From positions 1-56,732 of the forward strand of contig NZ_FNCH01000028.1 in NCBI RefSeq assembly GCF_900100705.1: a DNA stretch of 56,732 nucleotides, read 5' to 3'. This document shows positions 32,508-42,052 of the stretch, one piece after another. Position 1 is the stretch's first letter. The number at the start of each line of letters is the position of its first letter. Under the pieces are notes generated by a model. It saw only the letters and a list, made by a program, of their open reading frames with translations, ran no database searches and was not told where the DNA came from. The translations under genes were made by a program, and so were the position numbers. This stretch comes from Pedobacter terrae (GTDB taxonomy: Bacteria > Bacteroidota > Bacteroidia > Sphingobacteriales > Sphingobacteriaceae).

Positions 32508-34406
32508 ATGGCCTGGGAAAACGATAGTAGGTTAGATACCTTAGAGGGCCTTGATACAGAGGTAGTAATGCCTTCGAATAATAGTTTACGTGAACGAATT
32601 TACGTTCCCGTAAAAGCTTTATCGCATACATCCCCTTATAAAATTCATAAATATTTTGCCCGTCGACCGTGGAATGTATTTAATTTACTTATCGACACCT
32701 ACAGTGACGAAAATGAAATTATACTAGATCCTTTTTGTGGAGGTGGAGTAACTATTTATGAAGGGTTGGCGAAGGGTAGAAGGCCCATTGGATTCGACTT
32801 AAATCCACTTTCAATTTTTGTTGTCGGTAATATGGTTAAGCAAATCGATGATGAAATAGAATTTGCCAATATTTTCCACCAAATCGCGGAGTACCTTGAC
32901 AAATTATATGGTTCTCACCAAGGCTTTGAAATCGAAGGGAAAAAATTTCGAAACGAATGGTATGAACTCGCATTTAAGGTTGTGTGCAACCATTGTAACG
33001 AGCTGGTTCTGCTATCTAACGAAAACAAAATTACTAACGGAGTTTATAAATGTTCTAATCCGGGATGTGATAGTCATATCACTAAAAAGGGCGGGTTTGA
33101 GGCAAAAAATTGTAAACGTGTATCTCAGGACTACTTATTACGTGTTGCTTACTCTGAGGATGGTACGAAAGATGTAACTAAGGTCGATGAACTGGAAACT
33201 GCAAACATCAATTCGCACATTAGTGAATTAAAGCAATTAGCAAAAAAACAAAAAGTTAAAGTTTCAGCCGACGAGATACCTAGAAATTGGGATAGACAAT
33301 TTGAAGATCAATTATTCCAAAAAGGAATTAGAACGTTCCAAGACTTTTTTACTGAACGTAACTTATTACTATTAAGCTTGCTTTTAAGCAAAATAAATAG
33401 CTATAAAGGGATTTTGTCTACAAATGATTTTGAGTTGTTGAGGCTTTGTTTCAGTAATACTTTGAAGGATACCAGTATTATGTCTTTTACAAATAGCCAG
33501 TGGCAATCTGGTAGACCGGCTGCCTGGTCAAAACATGCATATTGGGTTCCATCTCAATTTTGTGAAGTTAGTGTATCTAAAGCTTTCAAAGCCTCTCTTA
33601 ATCGAGTAAAAGCTGCTGTAGAGTTTAATAAAGAAAGAGCCCTTAAAGGTGAAAAAGCCTTGGACTATAATAGTCTAATAGTAGGTGCTGGCAATATGCT
33701 TTTAATGAATACTTCATTGGATAAGGGGGGATTGCCTGCTGAGTCGGTAAGTGCGATAATAACAGACCCTCCGTATGGCAGCAACGTTCAATATCTTGAA
33801 CTTTCTCACTTTTGGTATCCCTGGAATCAAGACCTTTATGCAGGAATGCCGAATTTTTCAGCTGAAGCTATATCGAATAGAAAGAAAAATTTTGAGGGAG
33901 CAAAGTCAATGTACACTTATGAAGAAAACCTGATGCCAGTGTTTAAGGAATGCTTTCGGGTTCTTAAAAACGGTAGACATATGGTTTTGACATTTAACAA
34001 TAAAGATGTTAGCGCTTGGTTAGCTTTACTTTTTTCAATTTTCCGGGCCGGGTTTACTATGGAGAGAAGCGGCCTCTTTTTTCAAGATGGTGTACAAAAC
34101 TATAAGCAAACGGCGCATACTAGATTTCAAGGCTCGCCATATGGAGACTTCATTTACAGTTTTATCAAAGCTAAACCCGAGCATCCATTAAAAGAATATT
34201 CTACGGAACTGGAATTTAGACAGGAATTAGATGAAAAATTTAAGCATTGGATGGCGGGTGAGTTAAACAATAAAAATACAACAATATTAGAGATGTTTTT
34301 AGACGTGATCCCTTTAATCGAGGGATTTAGTAAAAGTTATCTTAAATGTCAAAATCATAGTTTATATGATTTTTTCAAAAAGGATTATTTTAAAACCCTG
34401 TTTTAA
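32508..34406 (+). CDS. Amino-DNA methyltransferase with zinc ribbon (first of the McrBC-linked system)
   Basis: A 632-residue protein. The early segment KIHKYFARRPWNVFNLLI leads to the SAM-binding motif LDPFCGGG (near 73). A four-Cys ribbon follows (CNHC near 161, CSNPGC near 181), then the catalytic motif TDPPYG (near 420). The DPPY type methylates adenine N6 or cytosine N4, unlike the cytosine-C5 enzymes of LlaJI. It is the first of five tightly packed genes and is markedly AT-rich. The next gene begins 2 bp later. Confidence 0.85.
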   Translation: MAWENDSRLDTLEGLDTEVVMPSNNSLRERIYVPVKALSHTSPYKIHKYFARRPWNVFNLLIDTYSDENEIILDPFCGGGVTIYEGLAKGRRPIGFDLNPLSIFVVGNMVKQIDDEIEFANIFHQIAEYLDKLYGSHQGFEIEGKKFRNEWYELAFKVVCNHCNELVLLSNENKITNGVYKCSNPGCDSHITKKGGFEAKNCKRVSQDYLLRVAYSEDGTKDVTKVDELETANINSHISELKQLAKKQKVKVSADEIPRNWDRQFEDQLFQKGIRTFQDFFTERNLLLLSLLLSKINSYKGILSTNDFELLRLCFSNTLKDTSIMSFTNSQWQSGRPAAWSKHAYWVPSQFCEVSVSKAFKASLNRVKAAVEFNKERALKGEKALDYNSLIVGAGNMLLMNTSLDKGGLPAESVSAIITDPPYGSNVQYLELSHFWYPWNQDLYAGMPNFSAEAISNRKKNFEGAKSMYTYEENLMPVFKECFRVLKNGRHMVLTFNNKDVSAWLALLFSIFRAGFTMERSGLFFQDGVQNYKQTAHTRFQGSPYGDFIYSFIKAKPEHPLKEYSTELEFRQELDEKFKHWMAGELNNKNTTILEMFLDVIPLIEGFSKSYLKCQNHSLYDFFKKDYFKTLF

Positions 34407-34408
34407 GA

Positions 34409-35737
34409 ATGGCAAGAATTAGTGAAGAAAGAATAGTGCATGACAATTTAAAGTTTGATGATTTAGTTATTCAATATAGGGAAATGATTCAAGCGCTTCA
34501 ATTGAAATTTCCTGTTACCGATGGATCTAAGTTTGCAACCGAAGTTAATTTCAAGAATAATAGATCTGTTGCAAAACATAATTGGTTTGACTATAAACAT
34601 GGATATTCAGAAGCTTTAGTAAGTTCAATAATAGAACACAATTCACCAAATAAGAATAGTTATATCTTAGACCCCTATTGTGGAGTTGGTACGACAAATT
34701 TAGCTGCACAATCCCTGGGATATAAAAGCATTGGCTTCGATATAAATCCAGTAGCGATTTTGGCTGCATCTGTTAAGTGTGCATTTTATAGCGTAGAGGA
34801 TAAAACCACAATAACTAAGCTTATTGACGACTTTAAACCACCCCGCCCATTTATGTTGCCAATAGTAGGGAAAGTAATTATTTCTTCATTTAGTAATGAT
34901 GATTTAAATGCCTTACTAAGTATTCGAGCATTTGTAGAAGAAATTGATGCTAATGAAAAAGTTAGAAATTTTTTTAGACTTGCATATTTGTCAATAATTG
35001 AGCGCTGTTCCACAAGATCCAAAGATGGAAATGGACTTAAATTAAACCCTAATAAAAAGCCGGTTGGCGATATTTATCAGTTTTATTTAGACAAATGTAA
35101 GTTCATGTTTAGTGAATTGTCAGATTCCAATTATGATACTCAACAAAACTTTCATAGTAGTTCATTAAAAAGATTTGCAGATTCTACCAATAAATATGAT
35201 TCCAAAGTAGCGCTTGCAATTTTTTCTCCTCCGTATGCTAATTGCTTTGATTATTGCGAAGTATATAAACTTGAGCTTTGGCTTGGCGGGTACGTTGAAA
35301 GTTACAAAGATTTTGCCTTATATCGAGACATAGCAATGCGATCACATGTGAACTCAAAATTTGATCATACATTTTCTTATTTAGATGATAAGGTTGATTT
35401 AACAGCCAATTTAATCTCGACAATGAATATTTGGAATAAGAACATTCCAGATATGATACGGGGTTACTTTGATGATACTCAGCAGTTACTAAAAAGCATG
35501 CATAGAATGCTTGAGGTGGGCGGTAAGGCATATATTGTTGTCGCTAACTCAGGATATAAAGGTGTATTGGTTCCAACTGATTTATTTATAGCGGATATAG
35601 CAACTAATGTAGGCTATAAAGTAAACACAATAATGTATGCCCGAAGGATTCGTGCCTCATCTCAGCAAATGCATATATTGCATAATGATTATGAAAGAAT
35701 GATGAGAGAAACAGTTATCGAAATAGAAAAATACTAG
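34409..35737 (+). CDS. Second amino-DNA methyltransferase
   Basis: A 442-residue protein with the SAM motif LDPYCGVGTT (near 87), GFDINPVAI, and the catalytic SPPY (near 272, in AIFSPPYANCFDY). SPPY is often, not always, a cytosine-N4 signature. It pairs with the preceding methyltransferase: two enzymes are needed when the recognition sequence is asymmetric. The stop and the next start are 1 bp apart. Confidence 0.83.
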   Translation: MARISEERIVHDNLKFDDLVIQYREMIQALQLKFPVTDGSKFATEVNFKNNRSVAKHNWFDYKHGYSEALVSSIIEHNSPNKNSYILDPYCGVGTTNLAAQSLGYKSIGFDINPVAILAASVKCAFYSVEDKTTITKLIDDFKPPRPFMLPIVGKVIISSFSNDDLNALLSIRAFVEEIDANEKVRNFFRLAYLSIIERCSTRSKDGNGLKLNPNKKPVGDIYQFYLDKCKFMFSELSDSNYDTQQNFHSSSLKRFADSTNKYDSKVALAIFSPPYANCFDYCEVYKLELWLGGYVESYKDFALYRDIAMRSHVNSKFDHTFSYLDDKVDLTANLISTMNIWNKNIPDMIRGYFDDTQQLLKSMHRMLEVGGKAYIVVANSGYKGVLVPTDLFIADIATNVGYKVNTIMYARRIRASSQQMHILHNDYERMMRETVIEIEKY

Positions 35738-35738
35738 G

Positions 35739-36908
35739 ATGCATTGGGAGGTCAATAGTTATGGTTATCCAAATCCATTTGGAGGCGATAAAGCAATATT
35801 AGCTTGGCGCATCTTACTAACTTTTGCTGAAAATGATTCCATGACTGAACTTAAAACGGCATGGGAAAGTGGTACATATGGCAAAAAAATAAGTGCGTCT
35901 GGAATTGGAAGCTGGAAAGCATCATTTGAAGAATTTGGATTTTTATATGTTGAAAACCGTACAGATTTAATCAATATTACTCCTAATGGCGAAAAGTTTA
36001 TACAGGCTGGTAAAATTGATGACGAACCAGGATTGTTTCAATCTGGAGTATCAAGTTTATTACGATATCCACTAAAAGGGCCTCCATCACCGCCCCGCCC
36101 TAGCAGAGGTTTAGAACATAAAAAGTCTGATATTCTACCCTATTGGTTGCTTTATGCAATGATGTTAGAGCTTGATGGTAAGCTATATAGATCTGAAATT
36201 GATAATATCATCTCACGTATATTCCTTTTGTCAGAAGTAGAGGCAGCAGTTACATTGATTAAAAAGCTTCGCACCGGAGCATTAGATTATAATAAAACCA
36301 TGAAGGAGCGAGAACTTCCTTCACAAGGAAAATTTTATAATACAATGAATCAAATTGTAGTGCATGCTTCAATGAACTATTTAATATGGAATAAAGAGCA
36401 AACCCTTTATCCTCATACTGATGAAAATACGATAGTATATACTTTTGTTGCAGACAAAAAGGACTATATCATTCAACAAATGGGTGGTCAGGCGGGAACT
36501 TTTGAATGTGAGGAAAAACCTTCTTTTCTATTGCGCATTCCTGAAGCTCCGGCGATTATATCTGAATTGGACTACTTCGAGTATTTAGGAATGGATCAGG
36601 TCACCACAGGTGATGTTATTAAAGATCCTTTAGTTAAATTGTTCAATGGTACAGATTACACTTTGATGGTAAAGGACATAAACTATAATTATGTTAGCGC
36701 GAGAGAGATATCGGGATCAATTTCTCAACTCTGTAGACTCTCAATTGGACAAGATCTGGTTTTAAGTCACGATACGGAAAAATGGCTTTATAAGGTTAAG
36801 AAAAAAGTTAGAAATGCTGACGGTACTATTTCAGTTATTTTACGTACGGGGAAGCCAATTCTGGATGCAAATATTATAAAAAATCTATTCGATAATGGCG
36901 AAAGTTAA
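35739..36908 (+). CDS. Unknown protein between methyltransferases and McrB
   Basis: A 389-residue soluble protein. The N-terminal 90 residues look like winged-helix units (AWRILLTFAENDSMTELK... ITPNGEKFIQAGK). The rest is mixed. It is not homologous to a known restriction subunit by eye. In the BsuMI system a third, unassigned R gene (ydiR) accompanies the McrB- and McrC-like genes, so this may be the matching recognition or adaptor subunit. It overlaps the McrB gene by 14 bp. Confidence 0.65.
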   Translation: MHWEVNSYGYPNPFGGDKAILAWRILLTFAENDSMTELKTAWESGTYGKKISASGIGSWKASFEEFGFLYVENRTDLINITPNGEKFIQAGKIDDEPGLFQSGVSSLLRYPLKGPPSPPRPSRGLEHKKSDILPYWLLYAMMLELDGKLYRSEIDNIISRIFLLSEVEAAVTLIKKLRTGALDYNKTMKERELPSQGKFYNTMNQIVVHASMNYLIWNKEQTLYPHTDENTIVYTFVADKKDYIIQQMGGQAGTFECEEKPSFLLRIPEAPAIISELDYFEYLGMDQVTTGDVIKDPLVKLFNGTDYTLMVKDINYNYVSAREISGSISQLCRLSIGQDLVLSHDTEKWLYKVKKKVRNADGTISVILRTGKPILDANIIKNLFDNGES

Positions 36909-38115
36909 CGAGATTTCAAGAAATGAATTGGAAGATAATGGCGCAATACCATTGCAAGATTATACTGAAAATATTGAGCGTATTGCCGAGCTGGCAAACC
37001 ATGAACTTAAATTAGAAGAAGGGTTTATGGAGCGAATTAAATCCGCTACTGCTCATCTGCTTATTGATGAGCCGGTTTTAAAATCTATAGTTGTTGCTCT
37101 AATTTCTGGCCACTTAGTGCTTCAAGGGCCTCCTGGTACTGGCAAAAGCAGTATAGTCCGTGCTATTGCAAAGGGTTTAAATATTGGTTTGCTACCTGTT
37201 ACGGCCCATGAAGAATGGAGTTCTTATGATATAATTGGGAGACAAACTCTTTCCTATAACACAGAAGGAAAGGAAGAAATTGTGCCCGTAAATGGTTATT
37301 TTACATCAACAGTTATAGATTGCGCAAATGCAATCTCTAAAAATTTTGAAGACGAAGATAGCCCCCAAGCAAGTTGGCTTTTTATAGATGAATTAAATCG
37401 ATGTCATGTAGACAGAGCGTTTGGTGAACTCTTTTCGGTGTTAGGCTCTGGCATTCCAGGTCCAGTCACACTTTCACATCAACGGGAAAATAATCGAACA
37501 CTTATTACCCCAAGACGATTCAGAGTCGTGGGAACAATTAACTCTATCGACAAGCAGTTTGTCAATAGTTTAAGTTTGGCAATCAGACGTAGATTTACTT
37601 TTATTACCATAGATATTCCTAGTCAGAGGAGTGCATCAAATAGTTTTGAATACAATTCAACTAGTGATGAATTAGCGATCAAAGAGTTTAAGGTGGTTAT
37701 TGATGCAGCGATTATAAGAATAGCATCAAAATTCAATGAGTCGATTGATTATGATACAGTTGTTGAATTCATGACTGTTACTGCTATCGAGGAATTTAAA
37801 AAGTTATTTGAACTCGCTGAGATGGTAAGATACGCGACGGCTGATAGTGGATTACCTTATTTACCTATAGGAACTGCCCAGTTAATCGATGTATTGGAGT
37901 TATTTGGCAACTATCATTTCAGCTTTCCAGAAGAACAGTTATCTGTTTTGATTGATTGGGCTGCCTCCTCGAAACTTGCACCGCTGTTTGAAGCTGATAC
38001 TATCAATGGTGGGGTACTAGAAAATTTCGCTAATAACCTAGCAACGCCATTTGATGAAAGGACTAAAAGTGAAATAAAGAAAATTGCCGCTGCCGGTATG
38101 TATTTCATTGGATAG
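36895..38115 (+). CDS. McrB-like AAA+ GTPase
   Basis: A 406-residue protein with Walker A GPPGTGKS (near 78), Walker B LFIDELNR (near 161), and GTINSIDKQFVNSLSLAIRRRF (near 213). The last matches the McrB signature region GTMNTADRS...LRRRF. It lacks the N-terminal 5-methylcytosine reader of E. coli McrB, so recognition must come from another subunit. It probably translocates DNA and activates the McrC nuclease. The McrC gene begins at the next base after its stop. Confidence 0.85.
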   Translation: MAKVNEISRNELEDNGAIPLQDYTENIERIAELANHELKLEEGFMERIKSATAHLLIDEPVLKSIVVALISGHLVLQGPPGTGKSSIVRAIAKGLNIGLLPVTAHEEWSSYDIIGRQTLSYNTEGKEEIVPVNGYFTSTVIDCANAISKNFEDEDSPQASWLFIDELNRCHVDRAFGELFSVLGSGIPGPVTLSHQRENNRTLITPRRFRVVGTINSIDKQFVNSLSLAIRRRFTFITIDIPSQRSASNSFEYNSTSDELAIKEFKVVIDAAIIRIASKFNESIDYDTVVEFMTVTAIEEFKKLFELAEMVRYATADSGLPYLPIGTAQLIDVLELFGNYHFSFPEEQLSVLIDWAASSKLAPLFEADTINGGVLENFANNLATPFDERTKSEIKKIAAAGMYFIG

Positions 38116-39351
38116 ATGAGTTACTTTCTAAGTGATATTATCGATATCCTGGCAAGCTACTTTTTTGATAAGTCAGTAGTCCTTGATAATGTTCAGATGC
38201 ATAGCGCTTTTGATGAAGATGAAGAACATCTTTTTCGTGCTGAGCTGAATCTTCGTCATGACATTGCCTATGGCAGATTATTGGTCAGTTTTTTTGATGA
38301 AATTAACACTAAGCTATCTAGCAAGCCCGAAAAATATAAAACCTTTTCAGAACTGCCTTTAAGGGGAGAGTTGGATATTAACAAATACTTGCAAAGAAGA
38401 TATGGAAGTATTGAGAGAAACAGATATTATCCGGTAATACGCGGAACATCTGTACCAAATACACCTGAGAATATTTTAGTTAAGTCTACTTTGATTTTGT
38501 TAATGCAGCACTTTACGAAGTATCCTCTTAAACAAACTGCTGAATTTGTAGCGGTTCAGCAATTGTTAAACTGGCTCCACACCCGATTGTCCTCCTGGCC
38601 GTGGGATTCAGTAATAGTTTCTAATAATCTTGAGCGAACATACTTGGAGAGTAGAAAGCGAGTTACAAAGCGCCAAACTGGTAATGATATTGGCTATGGC
38701 AAATTCTTATCATGGTTTGAGGAGTGGCGAATTGCTTTTAATAAGCCAGGCGAACTTCCGAAAGAACAGTTGAGAAACCACTTGCTTGCTTTTCCAACAG
38801 GAGATTCATTTAATGAAAAAGTATTTGAAATTTGGTGTTTGAAGTTTTTATCCCAAGTTTTGATATCAATAGGCTTTAGCTTAGTTACCGGACCAAAACC
38901 TCTTTTTAAAAAAGATAATGAACCAATTTATATATTAGAAAGAAATGGTAAGATAATTAATATTTGGTTTCAAAAACAATCGCCAATGGGTAAGCCCCAA
39001 TGGTTTTACACAGAAAATAAAAAAGGTCTTAGAGGAATTCCTGATATTATTCTTACGCAAGTAGGAGCAGACGGCCCTTTAATAGTTGATGCTAAATTAC
39101 GTAGCTATAGCAGATCGAAGTCAGAAGAAGTATATAAAATGCTAGGCTATTATGAAAATTTTAGGAAGTCTTTGGGTGATCACCCTTTCATCGGTGCGCT
39201 ACTGTTTGTATCTGACTCCCATGAAGTTCATGAATTAGAGAATGACCAAGGCAGCCGTGTGTCGGTACTTTCTGTTCCTACTATTAATCAGTCCGAATCT
39301 TTAGTAAATACGATGGGCAACATTATTGAAAATTGGCTTAAAACGTTATAA
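38116..39351 (+). CDS. McrC-like nuclease subunit
   Basis: A 411-residue protein. The N-terminal part has the usual McrC interaction fold (NRYYPVIRGTSVPNTPENILVKST). The C-terminal PD-(D/E)xK nuclease is visible as GIPDIILTQ (near 309) and IVDAKLRSY (near 324). With the McrB-like protein it would cut DNA lacking the two methylations. It is the last gene of the cluster, and a 158-bp gap follows. Confidence 0.85.
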   Translation: MSYFLSDIIDILASYFFDKSVVLDNVQMHSAFDEDEEHLFRAELNLRHDIAYGRLLVSFFDEINTKLSSKPEKYKTFSELPLRGELDINKYLQRRYGSIERNRYYPVIRGTSVPNTPENILVKSTLILLMQHFTKYPLKQTAEFVAVQQLLNWLHTRLSSWPWDSVIVSNNLERTYLESRKRVTKRQTGNDIGYGKFLSWFEEWRIAFNKPGELPKEQLRNHLLAFPTGDSFNEKVFEIWCLKFLSQVLISIGFSLVTGPKPLFKKDNEPIYILERNGKIINIWFQKQSPMGKPQWFYTENKKGLRGIPDIILTQVGADGPLIVDAKLRSYSRSKSEEVYKMLGYYENFRKSLGDHPFIGALLFVSDSHEVHELENDQGSRVSVLSVPTINQSESLVNTMGNIIENWLKTL

Positions 39352-39472
39352 GCATGATGTGATGGAAAAACATTGTATGTAGTTTATGTTCAGTCAAAAT
39401 ACTGAAAATCAATGTGTAATTAGTTAAAGATATCTAACTATAGCCACTACGAATTGAATGTTTAAAGTCTTG

Positions 39473-39505
39473 ATTGCTAATTTAATTAGCAATTGTTTAC
39501 ATTTG
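39473..39505 (+). promoter_or_regulatory. SOS-like operator over the umuD promoter
   Basis: Perfect arms ATTGCTAAT and ATTAGCAAT around a 3-base centre (39473-39493) overlap a promoter with TTG at 39474 and a -7 element TACATTTG at 39498-39505. The start codon is at 39510. A repressor on this palindrome would block umuDC until DNA damage. Confidence 0.75.
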
Positions 39506-39509
39506 ACTT

Positions 39510-39992
39510 ATGGAAAGTCATTTGTTGGTGTCAAAAGAAAGCTTAGCTGAATATAAGGATAGTGAGATCAGCTATTTTATTGCGCCTGGAATAGCGTGTG
39601 GCTTTCCATCACCTGCAACTGACAGCCTTGAAGTTCGGCTATCAATTACTGATTTTTTTACTAGTAATCCCACCGCTACCTTTTTTGGTAGAGCAATTGG
39701 CTCGTCCTTAGAGGGTATAGGTATATTTGAAAATGATGTTCTTGTCATTGACAGATCGCTTCGACCAGTAAATAACGATATTATCGTTATGACATACGAG
39801 GGAGGATTTACGGCTAAAAAGGTCGTGAAAGAGGGCAACGAAGTATTTCTGATATCTGAAAACCCCGAGTACCCACCAGTTAAAGTTGCTGACCCTGATA
39901 ATCTGATTGTTTGGGGTGTCGTGAGTAAAATTATTAAAGACCCCCGATCTGTTGTTAAAAATAGGTATGGCCATATTAGAAAGGTGATATGA
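39510..39992 (+). CDS. umuD: UmuD-like S24 self-cleaving protein
   Basis: A 160-residue protein. The self-cleavage site is Cys30-Gly31 (ACGFPSPA), as in E. coli UmuD. The catalytic serine is in GSSLEG (Ser66), and the general-base lysine is in GGFTAKK (Lys103). RecA-stimulated cleavage gives the form that joins UmuC as DNA polymerase V. It overlaps umuC by 4 bp and sits behind the palindromic operator. Confidence 0.9.
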   Translation: MESHLLVSKESLAEYKDSEISYFIAPGIACGFPSPATDSLEVRLSITDFFTSNPTATFFGRAIGSSLEGIGIFENDVLVIDRSLRPVNNDIIVMTYEGGFTAKKVVKEGNEVFLISENPEYPPVKVADPDNLIVWGVVSKIIKDPRSVVKNRYGHIRKVI

Positions 39993-41245
39993 TAGTACAT
40001 GCTGATTGTGACGCTTTTTATGTTTCGTCAGAACGGGTGTTTAACCCTTCACTAATTGGTAAGCCTGTTGTTATCTTAAGTAATGGTGATCATACAGTAG
40101 TTGCTTTAAGCAAAGAAGCAAAAGCATTGGGGATAAAAAGGGGTGATAATATAAAAAGGATAATGGCCCTTTACGGCCATCATGGATTGCAAGCTCTTTC
40201 TTCCAATTATACCCTTTATGGCGATATGAGCAGCCGTGTAATGGAAGTGTTCGGCCAGTATACACCAGATATGGAATTTTACTCTATAGATGAGGCATTT
40301 GCCAACCTTTATAGGCATAAATATATTGACCTGGATAGCTACGTAATGGATGCAAAAAATAAGATACTTCAATACACTGGTATTCCAGTAAGTGTTGGCA
40401 TCGGCCAAACCAAAGCCTTAGCAAAAACGGCCACAAAATATGCCAAAAAGGAAACGGCCAACGGATTTTACAGAATTAAAAATAACGAAGATAGAATACG
40501 ATTATTAAAGTGGCTTCCCGTAGGCGATGTTTGGGGTATTGGTAGTAAGTATGAAGAAAAGCTATTAGCTATGGGTATTAAGACAGCTTATGATTTTTCT
40601 ATTATGCCTGGGGAGAAAGTAAATGAGTTGATGACTATTGTAGGCTATCGGTTATGGTGCGAATTAAACGGGCAACAAAGGATTAATTTTGAATACGAGG
40701 TGCCAAATAAAAAAGGGATAGGCAGCGCAAAAGGTTTTGGTACTAAAGTAACTGAATTATCCCAATTACAGGAAGCATTAGAGGTTTATTTATCCCGGTG
40801 TTGCGATAAGCTACGGGCGCAGAATTTGGCGTGTAAACATTTGTCTGTTTTTATTCATACTAACCCATTTGCTACCGAAGAACCACAGTATTATAAGAGT
40901 ATAGAAGTTGAATTGCCAGTTGCCACATACCATACACACCTTTTGAAAGAGGAAGCAAATAAACTATTAAAGGGGATTTATCGCATAGGGTTTGACTATA
41001 AAAGGGTTGGAGTTTTCCTGTCTCGTTTAGTGCCTATTGGTGCAATACAGAGTAATCTTTTTGATAATCCCAATACGGAACGTAATGCGAAGCTTACGGC
41101 AGTTTTGGACGCAATGAATGGTCGCTATGGTCGTGATAAATTGCGCTTTGCATCAATGGGATACAAGCATGACTGGAAAGCAAGAGCAGATAAACTTTCT
41201 TTGCACTTTACTACGGACAAAGACGATATTATTTTAATTCAGTAA
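39989..41245 (+). CDS. umuC: UmuC, Y-family DNA polymerase V catalytic subunit
   Basis: A 418-residue protein with the Y-family motifs HADCDAFYVSSERVFNP (start), FYSIDEAFANL (near 92), and SVGIGQTKALAKTATKYAKK (near 132). The helix-hairpin-helix and little-finger regions follow. It copies damaged DNA with errors. Plasmid-borne umuDC raises survival and mutation after DNA damage and is SOS-induced. Confidence 0.92.
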   Translation: MIVHADCDAFYVSSERVFNPSLIGKPVVILSNGDHTVVALSKEAKALGIKRGDNIKRIMALYGHHGLQALSSNYTLYGDMSSRVMEVFGQYTPDMEFYSIDEAFANLYRHKYIDLDSYVMDAKNKILQYTGIPVSVGIGQTKALAKTATKYAKKETANGFYRIKNNEDRIRLLKWLPVGDVWGIGSKYEEKLLAMGIKTAYDFSIMPGEKVNELMTIVGYRLWCELNGQQRINFEYEVPNKKGIGSAKGFGTKVTELSQLQEALEVYLSRCCDKLRAQNLACKHLSVFIHTNPFATEEPQYYKSIEVELPVATYHTHLLKEEANKLLKGIYRIGFDYKRVGVFLSRLVPIGAIQSNLFDNPNTERNAKLTAVLDAMNGRYGRDKLRFASMGYKHDWKARADKLSLHFTTDKDDIILIQ

Positions 41246-41280
41246 AAACGCATATCTGTATATTAGAGAAATATATTTTT

Positions 41281-41532
41281 ATGAAAGAATTAGAGATTAT
41301 AATATCAAAAGTAAAGGAATCCTTATCTGCTAAGGAAGATGAAGTAGCAGGCGCAGTATCAGTAAATACCTATGTACATAGCACTTTGGAGAATCGCAAA
41401 CTTGAAGTTGCTTTGTTTGAAAATAGTGCCAAACAAGTAACAACTGACCCTACCCAAAAAAGTACCATTTTAGCAAATTTTGAAAGGGATGCAAAAGCTC
41501 TAATAAATGAAATCAATAAGATTGAGGTATAA
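41281..41532 (+). CDS. Small helical protein downstream of umuC
   Basis: An 83-residue soluble helical protein (MKELEIIISKVKESLSAKEDEVAGAV...). It is 35 bp after umuC, ends at a terminator and is probably co-induced. No family recognised. Confidence 0.55.
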   Translation: MKELEIIISKVKESLSAKEDEVAGAVSVNTYVHSTLENRKLEVALFENSAKQVTTDPTQKSTILANFERDAKALINEINKIEV

Positions 41533-41534
41533 AA

Positions 41535-41567
41535 AAAGCCCGATATCCCTTGCGGAACCAGGCTTTT
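41535..41567 (+). terminator. Terminator after the umuDC unit
   Basis: AAAAGCC ... GGCTTTT, arms separated by about 17 bases that can pair in part. It ends the umuDC transcript before element F. Confidence 0.6.
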
Positions 41568-41632
41568 ACCTAAACCTTATCACAATGTAAGCGGAAGCTT
41601 ACAATAGGTATGCAATATAGGATTTATGTCTT

Positions 41633-41783
41633 TACTATCATAATAAAGGTAGAGCGTCCGCAGATCGGGCCAACTTTAATGAGTAAATGATAGTAAATAG
41701 CTTTGCCGGCAGTAAAACTCACAGCTGTTTTTGATAGCATTTATTATTCCTGGAGATCTTCTGGAACATAGTTAATGATAGTA
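41633..41783 (+). repeat. 44-bp-periodic TGATAGYA element F (leader plus three boxes)
   Basis: Inverted box TACTATCA 41633; boxes TGATAGTA 41688, TGATAGCA 41732, TGATAGTA 41776 (55, 44, 44 bp). The leader core is GAGCGTCCGCAGATCGGG. Both the inverted box and the first box carry the same T-for-C change, so the arms stay complementary. Spacers are types I (GCCGGC) and II (CCTGGAGATCTTCTGG), as in A and C. Confidence 0.9.
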
Positions 41784-41789
41784 AACACG

Positions 41790-41822
41790 TTTGGCATATA
41801 ATGAACTTTCTTAGTACATTTA
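41790..41822 (+). promoter_or_regulatory. Promoter of the SMC-HEPN module
   Basis: TTTG (41790-41793), 21-bp spacer, TACATTTA (41815-41822), then the small gene at 41849. It starts 6 bp after the last box of element F, so anything bound to F could affect it. Confidence 0.65.
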
Positions 41823-41848
41823 TATGAACAATTAATGCCTTACTTATC

Positions 41849-42052
41849 ATGCCGGACTTCAAAAATTGGATTGCAGACGTAAAAGACGACCATCCTACCC
41901 TTAAGCCTTTTATAAACAGGCTCGATAAATTCTTTTCCGAAAGCGGATTCAATAGCTCTGCATTTGAAAAGGCTGTAACCAAAGGGCTGAGTGAAGCCGA
42001 AAATAAAGCTGTAGAATCATTTACTTACAAGCAAAATGTTGAAAGTAAATAA
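41849..42052 (+). CDS. Small partner gene of the SMC-HEPN ATPase
   Basis: A 67-residue, Lys- and Asp-rich helical protein (MPDFKNWIADVKDDHPTLKPFINRLDKFF...). It overlaps the large ATPase gene by 17 bp, so the two are translated together. It may be an antitoxin, activator or structural partner. No family recognised. Confidence 0.6.
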   Translation: MPDFKNWIADVKDDHPTLKPFINRLDKFFSESGFNSSAFEKAVTKGLSEAENKAVESFTYKQNVESK

